Shown piece after piece: positions 8,738-18,017 of a stretch of 64,000 nt of DNA. How positions within the stretch are numbered: the stretch's first letter is position 1; each line of letters opens with the position of its first letter. The stretch is from contig NZ_JANHOJ010000003.1 of NCBI RefSeq assembly GCF_026930145.1, positions 124,001 through 188,000 of the forward strand, in the 5' to 3' direction. This stretch comes from Bartonella sp. A05. Its GTDB lineage: Bacteria > Pseudomonadota > Alphaproteobacteria > Rhizobiales > Rhizobiaceae. Under the pieces are notes generated by a model. The model was not told the DNA's origin. It saw only the letters and a program-made list of their open reading frames with translations, and made no database searches. Made by a program: the position numbers and the translations under genes.

Positions 8738-9799
8738 TTATATCACCTTATTAGACGCAAAATGTGTATCTTGTTGATTGCGCTTAAAACGAATAGAGGA
8801 ATAAAGTGCTATGCCAATAATACATATACCAATAAGCCCTGTTAATGCTTCAGAAATCGGCATAATAGTCTGCATATACATAATCACTGCAAGTATCAAT
8901 ATCGCATAAAAGGCACCATGCTCTAGATAGCGATAATGTAATAGTGTTTTTGTTTCAACCAACATAATCGTCATAGCACGTACATAAAATGCACCTATAC
9001 CAAGACCAATGGCAATAATAAAAAGATTGTGGGAAAAAGCAAAAGCACCAACAACACCATCAAAAGAAAAACTTGCATCCAAAATTTCTAAATAAAGAAA
9101 TGAACCTGCCCCCCCTTTAGCAACAGCAAACAAAGCAGTTTTTGAAGAATCTAAAAGAGAACCTATGGCTTCAACAACTATGAATGTCAAAAGTCCATAA
9201 AGCGAGGCGAATAAAAAAGTGAGCTGACTTTCTGTTCCAATCAGCTCTGAAAAAAATAATATTAGAACCAAAATAATTGCAATATCGATCCCCACCAGTG
9301 AACCAAGCTTCTGAACAGGTCTTTCTATGAAAGCAAGCCAATGCACATTCTTTTCAGGATCAAAAAAATATCTTAAGCCAACCATCATAAGGAAAGTTCC
9401 CCCAAAAGCTGCAATTCCCATGTGAGCATCCGTTAAGATTGCAGCATATTGATGTGATTCCCATATCGCTAACTTTATTGCCGCAATTGGATTAATCCAA
9501 GAAGCAAAAGCAACCACCAGTAACGGAAAAATAATCCGCATACCAAACACTGCCACAAGGATGCCCCACGTCAAAAAACGACGGCGCCACAGCTGATTCA
9601 TCTCTCCAAGGACACGTGCATTGATAATCGAATTATCAAAAGATAAAGAAATTTCCAAAATTCCTAAAGTACAACAAATGAAAAAATATTTAAAAAAACC
9701 AACTACACTGCCTGTTTCTAGCCAACCGACAATTCCACCCAAAAAGACACCAAGAATTGTGAAAAAAAAAGCCCATCTAAAATAGCCTAATAGGGCCAT
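8738..9799 (-). CDS. DUF475 (TerC-related) integral membrane protein
   Basis: Multi-pass inner-membrane protein of about 353 residues with roughly nine hydrophobic segments. Features of the DUF475/TerC superfamily are EISLSFDNSIINARVL near residue 50 and a second acidic intramembrane motif, EILDASFSFDGVVGAFAFS, near residue 240; the paired Asp/Asn motifs in two repeats are the family's probable metal-handling site. The frame opens at 9805, but a GAGGA ribosome site is placed 6 bases before the ATG at 9799, making that start more likely. Function is unproven in the family; metal-ion export or tolerance is the usual suggestion. It converges with pncA. Confidence 0.88.
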   Translation of the reverse strand: MALLGYFRWAFFFTILGVFLGGIVGWLETGSVVGFFKYFFICCTLGILEISLSFDNSIINARVLGEMNQLWRRRFLTWGILVAVFGMRIIFPLLVVAFASWINPIAAIKLAIWESHQYAAILTDAHMGIAAFGGTFLMMVGLRYFFDPEKNVHWLAFIERPVQKLGSLVGIDIAIILVLILFFSELIGTESQLTFLFASLYGLLTFIVVEAIGSLLDSSKTALFAVAKGGAGSFLYLEILDASFSFDGVVGAFAFSHNLFIIAIGLGIGAFYVRAMTIMLVETKTLLHYRYLEHGAFYAILILAVIMYMQTIMPISEALTGLIGICIIGIALYSSIRFKRNQQDTHFASNKVI

Positions 9800-10058
9800 G
9801 ATCATTCCTCAAAACTTATCTCTTCATGTCAACCGCAAAACCGGCTTTGATCAATCACAAAATAGAATACCCATAGAAGAAATTATATGAAATCTTCCTA
9901 AGAAAAAGCAAGAGAAGAATTGATAATTCTATAACCATTTTGATAAAAAAACTACCATTAAATAATAAAATATAAATAATAATAAAATACAAAAAGTTAA
10001 AACTTGCATCATATTCATTAAAATGCAAAAAAAAAGAGAAAACTCAAAGTTATAAATA

Positions 10059-10086
10059 TTGACATTGAGTAATGAGACATTAATAC
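10059..10086 (+). promoter_or_regulatory. Promoter of the XRE regulator with an internal palindrome
   Basis: TTGACA (10059-10064) and TAATAC (10081-10086) are 16 bases apart. A perfect palindrome TAATG-AGA-CATTA (10070-10082) occupies the spacer, an ideal place for autorepression. The 14-mer TATATTAATACATT follows at 10090-10103 and recurs exactly at 11565-11578. Confidence 0.55.
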
Positions 10087-10158
10087 TGATATATTAATAC
10101 ATTGTGTGCCTTTATTGGCAAGGCTTATACCATGATGATTTACTGAGGGAGATAATTC

Positions 10159-10698
10159 GTGGCACGTCCTGAAACTGAAGCAAAAACTGCATTTGGAAAG
10201 CGTTTACGTCATGTACGTTTCGCTTTGGGTGATCCATCACGTGAAGTGTGGGCTAAAAATTTTAAAATGACAAAAAACTCTATCGCTTTTTATGAGCGAG
10301 GAGAAAGAGAACCTAACCTTAGCGTTTTACAAACATATCGTATGCAGTACGGTGTCAATATTAATTGGCTTTTAACTGGACAAGGGAAAATGTTCGACAC
10401 TGAACATACTAAAAGCGAATTTGACTGGAACTATTTTATTAAAAAAATTGAGGAACTTGAAGATATTCTTTCCAACACTGGTCATAGTGATAAACTAAGC
10501 CAAGAAAAAATCGAAAGCTCTTATGAAAAGTTACAGCAATATTTGCTTACACAAGGCATATCCAATAGTCTTAATCCAAAAGCTGCTACCTCTTTAATCG
10601 ATATGAAAGCAAAAATGGCGAATTCTTACGCTCTTAGTCTCTTTATCGATTTACTTATTCGAAGCATATCACACAAAGAAGCTATTGCTAATCAATAA
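10159..10698 (+). CDS. XRE-family helix-turn-helix regulator
   Basis: DNA-binding transcriptional regulator of 179 residues with a GTG start and a GAGGGAGATA ribosome site. The N-terminal HTH spans about residues 10-70 (FGKRLRHVRFALGD, MTKNSIAFYERGEREPN, GVNINWLLTGQGKMF), the layout of lambda/P22-type repressors. The C-terminal half is helical and charged, probably for dimerisation; there is no Ser-Lys autoprotease signature. The palindrome between its -35 and -10 boxes suggests autoregulation. It is followed by a very long perfect inverted repeat and lies at the left end of an accessory stretch. The target genes are unknown; the 27-residue mini-gene downstream is a candidate. Confidence 0.85.
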   Translation: MARPETEAKTAFGKRLRHVRFALGDPSREVWAKNFKMTKNSIAFYERGEREPNLSVLQTYRMQYGVNINWLLTGQGKMFDTEHTKSEFDWNYFIKKIEELEDILSNTGHSDKLSQEKIESSYEKLQQYLLTQGISNSLNPKAATSLIDMKAKMANSYALSLFIDLLIRSISHKEAIANQ

Positions 10699-10717
10699 TT
10701 TTTACATAAACTCAACT

Positions 10718-10772
10718 CAAACCCCATCACTATGGAAAAAAAGAATTACTTTTTCCATAGTGATGGGGTTTG
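10718..10772. repeat. 23-bp perfect inverted repeat (hairpin) after the XRE gene
   Basis: Arms 10718-10740 and 10750-10772 are perfectly complementary (CAAACCCCATCACTATGG plus five A, and its complement) around a 9-base loop. The hairpin ends in TTTG rather than a long T tract, so it is not a classic intrinsic terminator, though it could stop transcription in both directions. It starts 19 bases after the XRE stop codon. Confidence 0.8.
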
Positions 10773-11076
10773 AAGTGTTCTATACATATTGCTTTTGTTG
10801 TAAAATAATTCGACATCTCTGTCCTTGCTGTCACAGAAAGAATTTTCCTATCTTAATTTAAATGGGAAAATAACGTGACTAAAATTACAAACTACTCCTC
10901 TCTAACATAAAAACGTCCTATTGCTGAAGCATATGATTTCCATAAAAATGATTATTTGAGAAAAAAATAAAGAACACATATTGACTGCTTATTATGGGGG
11001 CATACTTAATCTCATATCAAGTGAATTAAGTGCTTGTCCTATGGGACAGCGACTGTTTTATGAGGTAATAAGCATC

Positions 11077-11256
11077 ATGTATTTTGAAGTTTTTCAAGGG
11101 GTTCATGATCAATGGTACTGGCGTTTAATGTCAAGAGATGAGCGAAAAATTGCTTTTTCTAGTAAAGGCTATCCTACAAAACAAGACATTTTGATGAATA
11201 TTAAACAGATCAAAGAGATTACACAAAACACCTCAATCAAAGAGCGAAAATTATAA
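11077..11256 (+). CDS. YegP-like (DUF1508) small protein
   Basis: From the ATG at 11077 the product has 59 residues: MYFEVFQGVHDQWYWRLMS followed by RDERKIAFSSKGYPTKQDILMNI. This matches the YegP/DUF1508 fold repeat, in which an aromatic W-x-W-R strand is followed by a polar turn, 'iA-S-GY' and a short helix. Many family members have two repeats; here there is one. The frame is open further upstream (to 10981), but the family N-terminus begins at MYFEV and GAGG lies 11 bases ahead of that ATG; an ATG at 11041 is an alternative. Function in the family is unknown. Confidence 0.65.
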   Translation: MYFEVFQGVHDQWYWRLMSRDERKIAFSSKGYPTKQDILMNIKQIKEITQNTSIKERKL

Positions 11257-11718
11257 CTCTTACGTTCACAACTGTACTTCAAGTCATATTAAGCTTATAT
11301 TACACTCTGGGGATTAAGAAGAGTTGGTGTTTTTTCTTATACAAGAGAATATCTATTGTTTTTGCCAATAATCCCTTCAGTCCACTTTCTAGAATGTGCA
11401 ACTAAAGACATTATCTCATATCCATAGAACAAATACTTACTCATTTTTCCGCTCTCATTTTTAAGATACACAACACATAATGATAATTCCATGTATAATA
11501 TTTCAAGAAAAAGCAAGATTTATACCTTTTTTATAATTACCACTTATCCCCCTTAATTTACCTTTATATTAATACATTATATTCAATATCATAACCTCAT
11601 TACGAATGATATAAGAAGATTTTATTGTGAATTACTCTAGACATTTCCTCCAAAAAAGTCATTTTTTACTTGAAAATACTATTATGCAGCGCTATGAGCA
11701 TGCGTATTATGTTTAGCA

Positions 11719-11763
11719 ATGCAATAAACTAGGTTTTTTGCTTACTAAACCTAATTATTGCAT
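11719..11763. repeat. Hairpin ahead of the mini-gene
   Basis: ATGCAATAAACTAGGTTT (11719-11736) pairs with AAACCTAATTATTGCAT (11747-11763) with one bulge, around a 10-base loop, followed by ATTGTTCTTTTT. It could be an intrinsic terminator for rightward transcription or a leader structure. Confidence 0.6.
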
Positions 11764-11790
11764 ATTGTTCTTTTTAAATAACAAAATGCA

Positions 11791-11811
11791 AATTATTAAA
11801 ATTTAATAATT
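11791..11811. promoter_or_regulatory. Palindrome upstream of the mini-gene
   Basis: Ten-base perfect arms AATTATTAAA / TTTAATAATT around a single central base, 55 bases ahead of the mini-gene start. Operator-like, though in AT-rich DNA chance is possible. Confidence 0.4.
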
Positions 11812-11865
11812 CGATAATAAAGTGCTATATGATATATTAAGAATGAGAAAATGTGGAGGAAGTCA

Positions 11866-11949
11866 ATGGGAATTTTAGTGGGTTTATATTGTTTAGCAAT
11901 GGCAATTATTTCTATCGCAACAGTTTCTATAAGCATGACGACATTGTGA
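11866..11949 (+). CDS. 27-residue hydrophobic mini-protein
   Basis: ATG to TGA encodes MGILVGLYCLAMAIISIA followed by TVSISMTTL, essentially one membrane helix. A near-perfect ribosome site GGAGGA stands 5 bases before the ATG, unusual strength for this genome. A diverged copy of the same coding and flanking sequence lies about 590 bases downstream, with amino-acid pattern partly kept (ISI-TV---M-TL), which supports a real coding unit. It is too short for standard gene callers. Possible roles are a membrane-subunit-like small protein or a type I toxin; nothing in the sequence decides. Confidence 0.55.
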   Translation: MGILVGLYCLAMAIISIATVSISMTTL

Positions 11950-12460
11950 CTTTTGTGATGTCTTAAAGCTTATATAGCTACATGTTTTTGTGCGTAATAT
12001 TTATGGAAAATATAAAGCAGTTCCAACAAACAAACAAAATATAGTAGTAAAAATGATCCTGTACATTGGGATATTATAATACAGCATGAGAGTTGTATAT
12101 GTAATGTTGAAAGAACAAAGTAGAGTTAATGCTTTTGTAAGCACTATTGTCTCTCTTCACTTATTTTTCTTTTGCTGTATTATACCAAATATAAGAATTT
12201 TGTTGCGTAAAAAATAAGAGAGGCTTTATTATATACTGCCTTAGAATTTTTTCTATAAAAATGGTTGTTTTCCACTTTAGAATATTGTTATAAATATAAT
12301 AGTACTGATGCTGAAGAAAAGTTAAATTTTTTGCTCGTTGAATTTAGATATCGTGAATTGTACTTTAAGAGCAAAAATGTAAATAATGTAGCCAAATAAA
12401 TCGATGGATAAGTAGTATCAAATAAACTTACTACAAAGTAAGAGAAGGAATCTGGAAGAA

Positions 12461-12541
12461 GTAATATTAGAATTAGCATATACTCTATCGATGGTAGTTA
12501 TTTCTATCATAACAGTTGCTTTGTGTATGTTAACATTGTAG
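12461..12541 (+). pseudogene. Diverged second copy of the 27-residue mini-gene
   Basis: In the frame of the first copy this reads VILELAYTLSMVVISIITV then ALCMLTL and a stop at the same relative place. The codon aligned with the first copy's ATG is GAA, so the normal start is lost; only an internal ATG at 12491 remains. Upstream TCTGGAAGAAG matches GTGGAGGAAG, and the 60 bases after the stop also resemble those after copy one (CTTATAT-GCTA, ATATTTAT-GAAAAT). Confidence 0.5.
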
Positions 12542-13484
12542 CATGCATCTATGCTCTGTAGTCTTATATGGCTATATACTTTATGAGAGATATTTATAGA
12601 AAATACAAAGAACAGCCATAATAAGTATAATATTTTTGTATGGCTAAAGATGAAAAGTTAGTCATAGCTAAAAAACAGTGGTTCTTGCGAAAAAATATAT
12701 CGAAATTTTCTGTTTTTATTGTCATTCATTGTAGTTGTAAGTTACTCTTCAAATTTGTTTGTCTTTATTAGCAAACAATGTTTCCAATACCCCTATAATC
12801 TAATAATGATCACGTTTATTGAAAAATATTTTTTCTCTCCGTTTAAATGGAGTGGATCGTTTTTTTGATTAGCCGCATCTGACTCTATTTTTTGATATTA
12901 CCCGTTGATTTTTGTTCCCTCACCGATAAGAGATACTTTTTTACTTCTAAATTAACACCATACCTCATGCTAATGAACCATTTCTTGCAGCAATCTTGTT
13001 TACAAACATTCTTGTCTATTTTTGAAAAGAAGAAATTTATAAGTTGTAACATAACATCTTGATCAAAAAGATGTTACAAACAACCTGCATTTAAAAACAA
13101 AAAAACAATTGGCAATGAAATCTCTATGTGTGAAAAAAATGGAAACAACTTCTTAAGAAAAGAATTTGGCAATTTATTTAAGAAGACTTTGTAATCCTGC
13201 AAAATAAAAAATCTGCATATAAGCTAAGCAAAATGACTCCAACGAAAGCAACCGCTCAGATGTAACAGAATTACAACTCAAAGATTTTTTTTAGCCAAAT
13301 GACAATATAACATTCTCCTTACAAAAGGCACTTTCCCAAAAAAAGTTCACTTTTGAAGTAATAAAATGATAAAAATACAGGATAGAAGAAAAAACTTAAT
13401 GGAACAGTAACAATGAAAGTTCTTTATTTTATTTACACCACTAAGAATCACATCACAAATAAGAAATTGACCTTATTGCATAAA

Positions 13485-13561
13485 TGGTGGGCCCGGAGGG
13501 ACTCGAACCCCCAACCAAGCGGTTATGAGCCGCTGGCTCTAACCAATTGAGCTACAGGCCC
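13485..13561 (-). tRNA. tRNA with CAU anticodon (Met or lysidine-type Ile2)
   Basis: A complete 77-nt cloverleaf on the minus strand: acceptor GGGCCTG with CGGGCCC, D-arm AGCTCAATTGGTTAGAGC, anticodon stem AGCGG/CCGCT around CTCATAA, T-arm GGGGGTTCGAGTCCCTC-type sequence, discriminator A and encoded CCA. The anticodon is CAU. The mismatch-free C1-less acceptor excludes initiator tRNA features. Whether it is elongator Met or Ile2 (C34 modified by TilS) cannot be fixed by eye. Confidence 0.95.
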
Positions 13562-13731
13562 CACAGACTGCTTTTCTCTAAACCAAAACACCTAATAATA
13601 CAAGAGCTTGCTTGAATTATAATTCATCTTTTTCTCTTTTTCTTTTGGCTTTTCTCTTAAATTCTTAAAATTATTTACTATAACTCTTTAAAATGAGAAA
13701 TTAGTCAAATTTAAAAATAAAAGGAGCGGAT

Positions 13732-14463
13732 ATGACAAAAGCAATTTTCCACCCATTGAATCGCTATCGGTTTAAAATAACCATATTGGCAGCGCTAGCA
13801 CTACTAACCACTTCATTCTCTGTACATGCTGAAGAAAGTACAGTACAAAATTCAATTATTACGGTTACTGCAACTGGCGAAAGCCGAGCAACACCTGATA
13901 TGGCAATTATCAATTTAGCCGTTATCACTCACGACAAAACGGCTCAAGCAGCATTGGCATCCAACAATAAATCGATGAATGATGTTATTAACACTTTAAA
14001 AAACAATGGTATTCAGGCGCAGGACTTGCAAACATCAGGCTTATCTATTTATACAATCAGTGCAGATGAGAAAAAGAACAATAAAGATCTCTATCAGGTT
14101 TCAAATCATTTAACAGTGCGTATCCGTGATCTTGCCAACGCTGGAAAAATATTTGATCAAGCAATGGCACTTGGCATTAATTCCGTTCATGGCATTACCT
14201 TTACTAATGCTGAAACAAAGCCATTTTACATAGAAGCACGAAAACAAGCTATTGCTGAAGCCATTGAAAAAGCAAAAATTCTAGCACAAGCAGCCAATGT
14301 AAAATTGGGAAAAATTATTAAAATTACTGAAAATGATGGTAACTCTCGTCCAATAACAAGCTTAATAAGCAGCGCAAGAAGTGTAAACTATGAAAATACA
14401 AATTTTGCAGGTGGTGAATTAAATTATGGTGTTAGTGTGACTATAATATTTGCTATCGACTGA
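13732..14463 (+). CDS. SIMPL-domain (DUF541) periplasmic protein
   Basis: Exported protein of 243 residues: signal peptide with hydrophobic core ITILAALALLTTSFSV and cleavage after VHA, then one SIMPL domain (ITVTATGESRATPDMAIINL near residue 42, an ASNNKSMNDVINTLKNNGI helix, and a C-terminal block LNYGVSVTIIFAID). Family members include E. coli YggE and Brucella BP26, an abundant periplasmic immunogen that forms ring-like oligomers. An AAGGAG ribosome site precedes the ATG. It stands alone after the CAU tRNA, converging with the YcgN-like gene. The biochemical role is unsettled in the family, with oxidative-stress protection proposed. Confidence 0.92.
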   Translation: MTKAIFHPLNRYRFKITILAALALLTTSFSVHAEESTVQNSIITVTATGESRATPDMAIINLAVITHDKTAQAALASNNKSMNDVINTLKNNGIQAQDLQTSGLSIYTISADEKKNNKDLYQVSNHLTVRIRDLANAGKIFDQAMALGINSVHGITFTNAETKPFYIEARKQAIAEAIEKAKILAQAANVKLGKIIKITENDGNSRPITSLISSARSVNYENTNFAGGELNYGVSVTIIFAID

Positions 14464-14501
14464 ATTGTACGACACTATCAAACATTGTGTACACCAATTT
14501 T

Positions 14502-14531
14502 ATCACCGGTGTTCATATAGAACACCAGTGA
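14502..14531. terminator. Hairpin between the converging SIMPL and YcgN-like genes
   Basis: ATCACCGGTGTTC and GAACACCAGTGAT pair with one mismatch around a short ATATA-type loop. It overlaps the last codons of the minus-strand gene and is followed on that strand by AAAATTGG, so termination strength is doubtful. Confidence 0.45.
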
Positions 14532-14964
14532 TATATTGAAGATAATCTTCCTCAGATGATAATTCATCTTCATAAATCTCAATCTGCTCACGTGCAGAAG
14601 ATCGTGCTTGATGTACAGTTTGATCATTTCTTGATACCAATGGATGCCACCATTGAAGATCTTTTCCCTCATAAATGAGCCGATAAGCACAATTTTCCGG
14701 AAGCCAACGAGCTGTTTTAATCGTTGTAATATCCAACACAACACAGTCTGGAACAATTGATTGCCGATGAGCATAATCGCTACACTGGCAAGTTTCCCCA
14801 TCCAAAAGACGACACGCAACACCGGTTGTATAGGTATCGCCAGTATCATCATCTTCCACCTTGTGCAAACAACAAAGCCCACAACCATCACAAAGGCTTT
14901 CCCATTCAGAAATGGACATTTCTTCTAACTTTTTAACTTTCCAAAAGGGAACATCTTCACCCAT
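14503..14964 (-). CDS. YcgN family cysteine-cluster protein (UPF0260)
   Basis: Cytoplasmic protein of about 153 residues. The family signature is clear: MSISEWESLCDGCGLCCLHK, then TGVACRLLD, CQCSDYAHR, VPDC and LPENCAYRL, giving a CxxCxxCC-type cluster plus further cysteines, probably a metal or Fe-S site. The frame is open to a TTG at 14994, but the ATG at 14964 (MGEDVPFWKVKKLEEMS) matches the usual N-terminus. The biochemical function of UPF0260 proteins is unknown. Confidence 0.9.
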   Translation of the reverse strand: MGEDVPFWKVKKLEEMSISEWESLCDGCGLCCLHKVEDDDTGDTYTTGVACRLLDGETCQCSDYAHRQSIVPDCVVLDITTIKTARWLPENCAYRLIYEGKDLQWWHPLVSRNDQTVHQARSSAREQIEIYEDELSSEEDYLQYITGVLYEHR

Positions 14965-14994
14965 AAATTGCTTATATTCTCCCCAAACAAACAA

Positions 14995-15665
14995 ATTCTT
15001 TCAAAGAGCAAAATAAATAAAATCTGATGATTGTAATATAAAATATCTTTATTAATCACTCTTGACTAACTTACCTCAAGATAATCTTCCAAAAAACTAC
15101 TACAATAAAGCTAAAATATACATTGATGAGAAATTTCATATGAACAAAACATACACCATAGCTAACATTAGAATGAGTTAGTGCCTACCCATCAACATTT
15201 TCCACCCTAAAAAACGAAAAAATCCAGACGAAATTTTTTACACACCTGCATATTTTCATAAATCGTTTTTCTGAATACTCTTTGTGCAAAAAGTTGCATC
15301 CACCCAATCTGATTTATCAATAATATTAAGACACGCTTTGAGTTTAAATCTTCTCAATATATCATACTACTAATAACTCATTAGCATGTGAGCAAACCCA
15401 CATACGTTCAAAAGCACAGACAACTAAAATAACGCCCTTTACCTATCCCATTCATTTATTTAAAATGCTCCTCAGATTCTCTTCTACTCCTTGCTTTCAA
15501 AGAGTTTAGCACGAATATACAAGCTCTGATATTATTCTTACGTTGCAACATTCGCCCTAAAAACTATTCAACGCTTCATTCCTGCAAAAATTTCCGAGAT
15601 AATGTAACATACCCTCAACACATATTCATCAATAAACAAGACGTTTTAAACATGCATTGTTACAT
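14995..15665. other. Non-coding stretch between the YcgN-like gene and rpoD
   Basis: About 670 AT-rich bases downstream of rpoD and upstream of the YcgN-like gene. I see no gene, tRNA or strong hairpin. Confidence 0.5.
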
Positions 15666-17669
15666 TTAAGAATCAAGAAAACTACGTAATTTTCGTGAAC
15701 GACTAGGATGCTTCAACTTACGAAGTGCTTTGGCTTCAATCTGACGGATACGTTCCCGTGTAACTGAGAATTGTTGGCCAACTTCCTCCAAAGTATGATC
15801 GGTATTCATACCAATACCAAAACGCATTCGCAAAACACGCTCTTCCCGCGGCGTTAGTGAAGCAAGTACGCGTGTCGTTGTATCCCTCAAATTCGCCTGA
15901 ATAGCCGCATCAATTGGTAATAACGCATTCCTATCCTCAATGAAATCACCCAAATGAGAATCATCCTCATCCCCAACAGGTGTCTCGAGCGAAATAGGCT
16001 CTTTTGCAATTTTAAGCACTTTTCGTACTTTTTCCAATGGCATGGAAAGTTTGCTAGACAATTCTTCTGGTGTAGGCTCTCGTCCAATTTCATGTAAAAT
16101 TTGGCGCGATGTGCGAACAATTTTATTAATTGTTTCAATCATATGAACAGGAATACGAATAGTACGTGCCTGATCTGCAATCGAACGCGTGATTGCTTGA
16201 CGTATCCACCATGTTGCATACGTTGAAAACTTGTATCCGCGTCGATATTCAAATTTATCAACTGCCTTCATCAAACCGATATTACCTTCTTGAATAAGAT
16301 CAAGAAACTGCAAACCACGATTTGTGTATTTTTTTGCAATTGAAATCACAAGACGCAAATTAGCTTCCACCATTTCTTTTTTAGCAATTGCTGCTTCGCG
16401 CTCACCCTTCTGCACCTGTGTAACAATCCGACGAAATTCTCCAATTGAAATAGCAGTTTCTTTCGCAAGATTTTGTATTTCACCACGTAAATTCTGGATA
16501 GCCTTGGTCTCACAAGTTGAAAATTCTTTCCACCCACGCCCTGGCAAAGTCGCAATATATTCAACCCAATCTGTCTCAAATTCACGGCCTTGATATTCTT
16601 TTAAAAAATCCTCATGCCCAATCCCATAACTGTTGGCCATTCTCTTTAATTTACCCTCATTATGCATCAACCGCTTATTAATATCATAAAGTTGTTCAAC
16701 CAATGCCTCAATACGATTTTGGTTTAGAGAAAGAGATTTTACCGCCTGGATCAATTCATCTTTCAATTGAACATATTTTTTCTTCTGAGCTGATGAAAGA
16801 ATATTCTTTTTGTGATCGACCACATTACTTCCGACTTGCTTATCTTGCAATTTTCGCAATTTCATGTAAGTCTCAGCAATGAAATCTAACGTTTCCATAA
16901 CCTGAGGGCACAGTTCATTTTCCATCGCTGCAAGCGATAAATTAATCTCATCATCATCTTCTTCATCAACATCTATATCCCCCGCAATACCCTCCATATC
17001 ACGCGTACTAGAAGATGATTTCTCCTCTTTTAATCTTTCTACTTCACTTTGCTCAATAACAGGAGCTTGCTTAACTTCTGGATCAGCATAAGTCATTTCA
17101 AGATCAATGATCTCACGAAGAAGAATACGCTGTTCTTTCAATTCTTCACGCCAGATAATCAAGGCCTGAAATGTCAAAGGACTTTCGCAAAGCCCTGCAA
17201 TCATTGTTTCACGCCCCGCTTCAATACGCTTAGCAATAGCAATTTCACCTTCACGCGATAACAGCTCAACAGCTCCCATTTCACGCAAATACATGCGCAC
17301 CGGATCATCAGTCCGATCCGTTGCATCACGCCGAGATGTCATCGCAATTGCACGACTGGTGGTTTCTACTAAACTACCACCTTCTACCGCGATTTCCTCC
17401 TCATAAGGTTCAAATTCTACCTCATCCTCATCGTTTACAACATTAATACCCATCTCAGAGAACATCGCTAAGGTATCTTCAATTTGCTCAGACGTAACTT
17501 CATCAGAAGGAAGAACTGCGTTCAATTCATCCATGGTCACATAACCATTTTTCTTAGCGAGTTTAATCATTTTTTTGATGGCATCATCAGAAAAGTCAAG
17601 AAGGGGACTATCCAAACTTACTTGGCTCACTGCTTCTGTACTGTCTTTCTGTTTAACCTGTGTTGCCAT
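15666..17669 (-). CDS. rpoD: RNA polymerase sigma factor RpoD (sigma-70)
   Basis: Primary sigma factor, 667 residues. Region 1.1 lies in the first 80 residues ([26 protein letters not shown]), region 1.2 at [21 protein letters not shown], then an acidic non-conserved insert ([15 protein letters not shown]). Region 2 contains [46 protein letters not shown]-type sequence with the TWWIRQAI promoter-melting motif; region 3 has [12 protein letters not shown]; region 4 ends with [16 protein letters not shown] and the [20 protein letters not shown]. The C-terminus KLRSFLDS is typical. GGAG precedes the ATG. It follows dnaG on the same strand, a conserved macromolecular-synthesis arrangement. Confidence 0.98.
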   Translation of the reverse strand: MATQVKQKDSTEAVSQVSLDSPLLDFSDDAIKKMIKLAKKNGYVTMDELNAVLPSDEVTSEQIEDTLAMFSEMGINVVNDEDEVEFEPYEEEIAVEGGSLVETTSRAIAMTSRRDATDRTDDPVRMYLREMGAVELLSREGEIAIAKRIEAGRETMIAGLCESPLTFQALIIWREELKEQRILLREIIDLEMTYADPEVKQAPVIEQSEVERLKEEKSSSSTRDMEGIAGDIDVDEEDDDEINLSLAAMENELCPQVMETLDFIAETYMKLRKLQDKQVGSNVVDHKKNILSSAQKKKYVQLKDELIQAVKSLSLNQNRIEALVEQLYDINKRLMHNEGKLKRMANSYGIGHEDFLKEYQGREFETDWVEYIATLPGRGWKEFSTCETKAIQNLRGEIQNLAKETAISIGEFRRIVTQVQKGEREAAIAKKEMVEANLRLVISIAKKYTNRGLQFLDLIQEGNIGLMKAVDKFEYRRGYKFSTYATWWIRQAITRSIADQARTIRIPVHMIETINKIVRTSRQILHEIGREPTPEELSSKLSMPLEKVRKVLKIAKEPISLETPVGDEDDSHLGDFIEDRNALLPIDAAIQANLRDTTTRVLASLTPREERVLRMRFGIGMNTDHTLEEVGQQFSVTRERIRQIEAKALRKLKHPSRSRKLRSFLDS

Positions 17670-17826
17670 ACTGTTAACTCCACTTGATCACTTTGCAGGC
17701 TTCGCGTGACCAACTCTTCTATGTCCTCACTATAATGCGTAAACAGCTCTCTCCATGTACATTCTCTTGAAAAAGATCCTTATAAAGGATATGCTTTTGT
17801 ACATGCTCTTAATTCACACAAAAACA

Positions 17827-17851
17827 CGGGAAAACTCTAGAAGTTTCCCCG
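17827..17851 (-). terminator. Probable terminator downstream of dnaG
   Basis: On the minus strand CGGGGAAACT pairs with AGTTTTCCCG across a short TCTAG-like loop and is followed by TGTTTTTGTG. This would partly insulate rpoD, whose own promoter must lie in the following 150 bases. Confidence 0.55.
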
Positions 17852-18017
17852 ATACCCCTCAGCCTTTCTGAGATAATCTCTACACATGCAGTAAGAACCA
17901 ATTGCCCGCTTTTCCTAAAACTAAATCGCCATTCTTGATAAAAATGCCGATTACACATAGATTTCTTTGTATAAGCTTTAGGTGACTGATTCGTTAAAAA
18001 AAAGCGAATCATTTTAT

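Larger units (their letters stand above)
11257..13484. other. 2.2-kb AT-rich stretch without long genes
   Basis: Contains no ORF that looks like a conserved protein. It does hold a hairpin (11719-11763), a palindrome (11791-11811), an intact 27-codon hydrophobic mini-gene (11866-11949), its diverged second copy (12461-12541) with similar flanking sequence, and a further short hairpin near 13043-13071 (AACATCTT/AAGATGTT arms). Confidence 0.6.

Noticed and set aside
12288-12479. Minus-strand 63-codon hydrophobic ORF
   Set aside because: It is antisense to the second mini-gene copy and its flank; AT-rich antisense readings give hydrophobic residues by chance, and there is no ribosome site.
17809-18012. 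Minus-strand 67-codon ORF between dnaG and rpoD
   Set aside because: It overlaps a terminator hairpin and has no conserved features.
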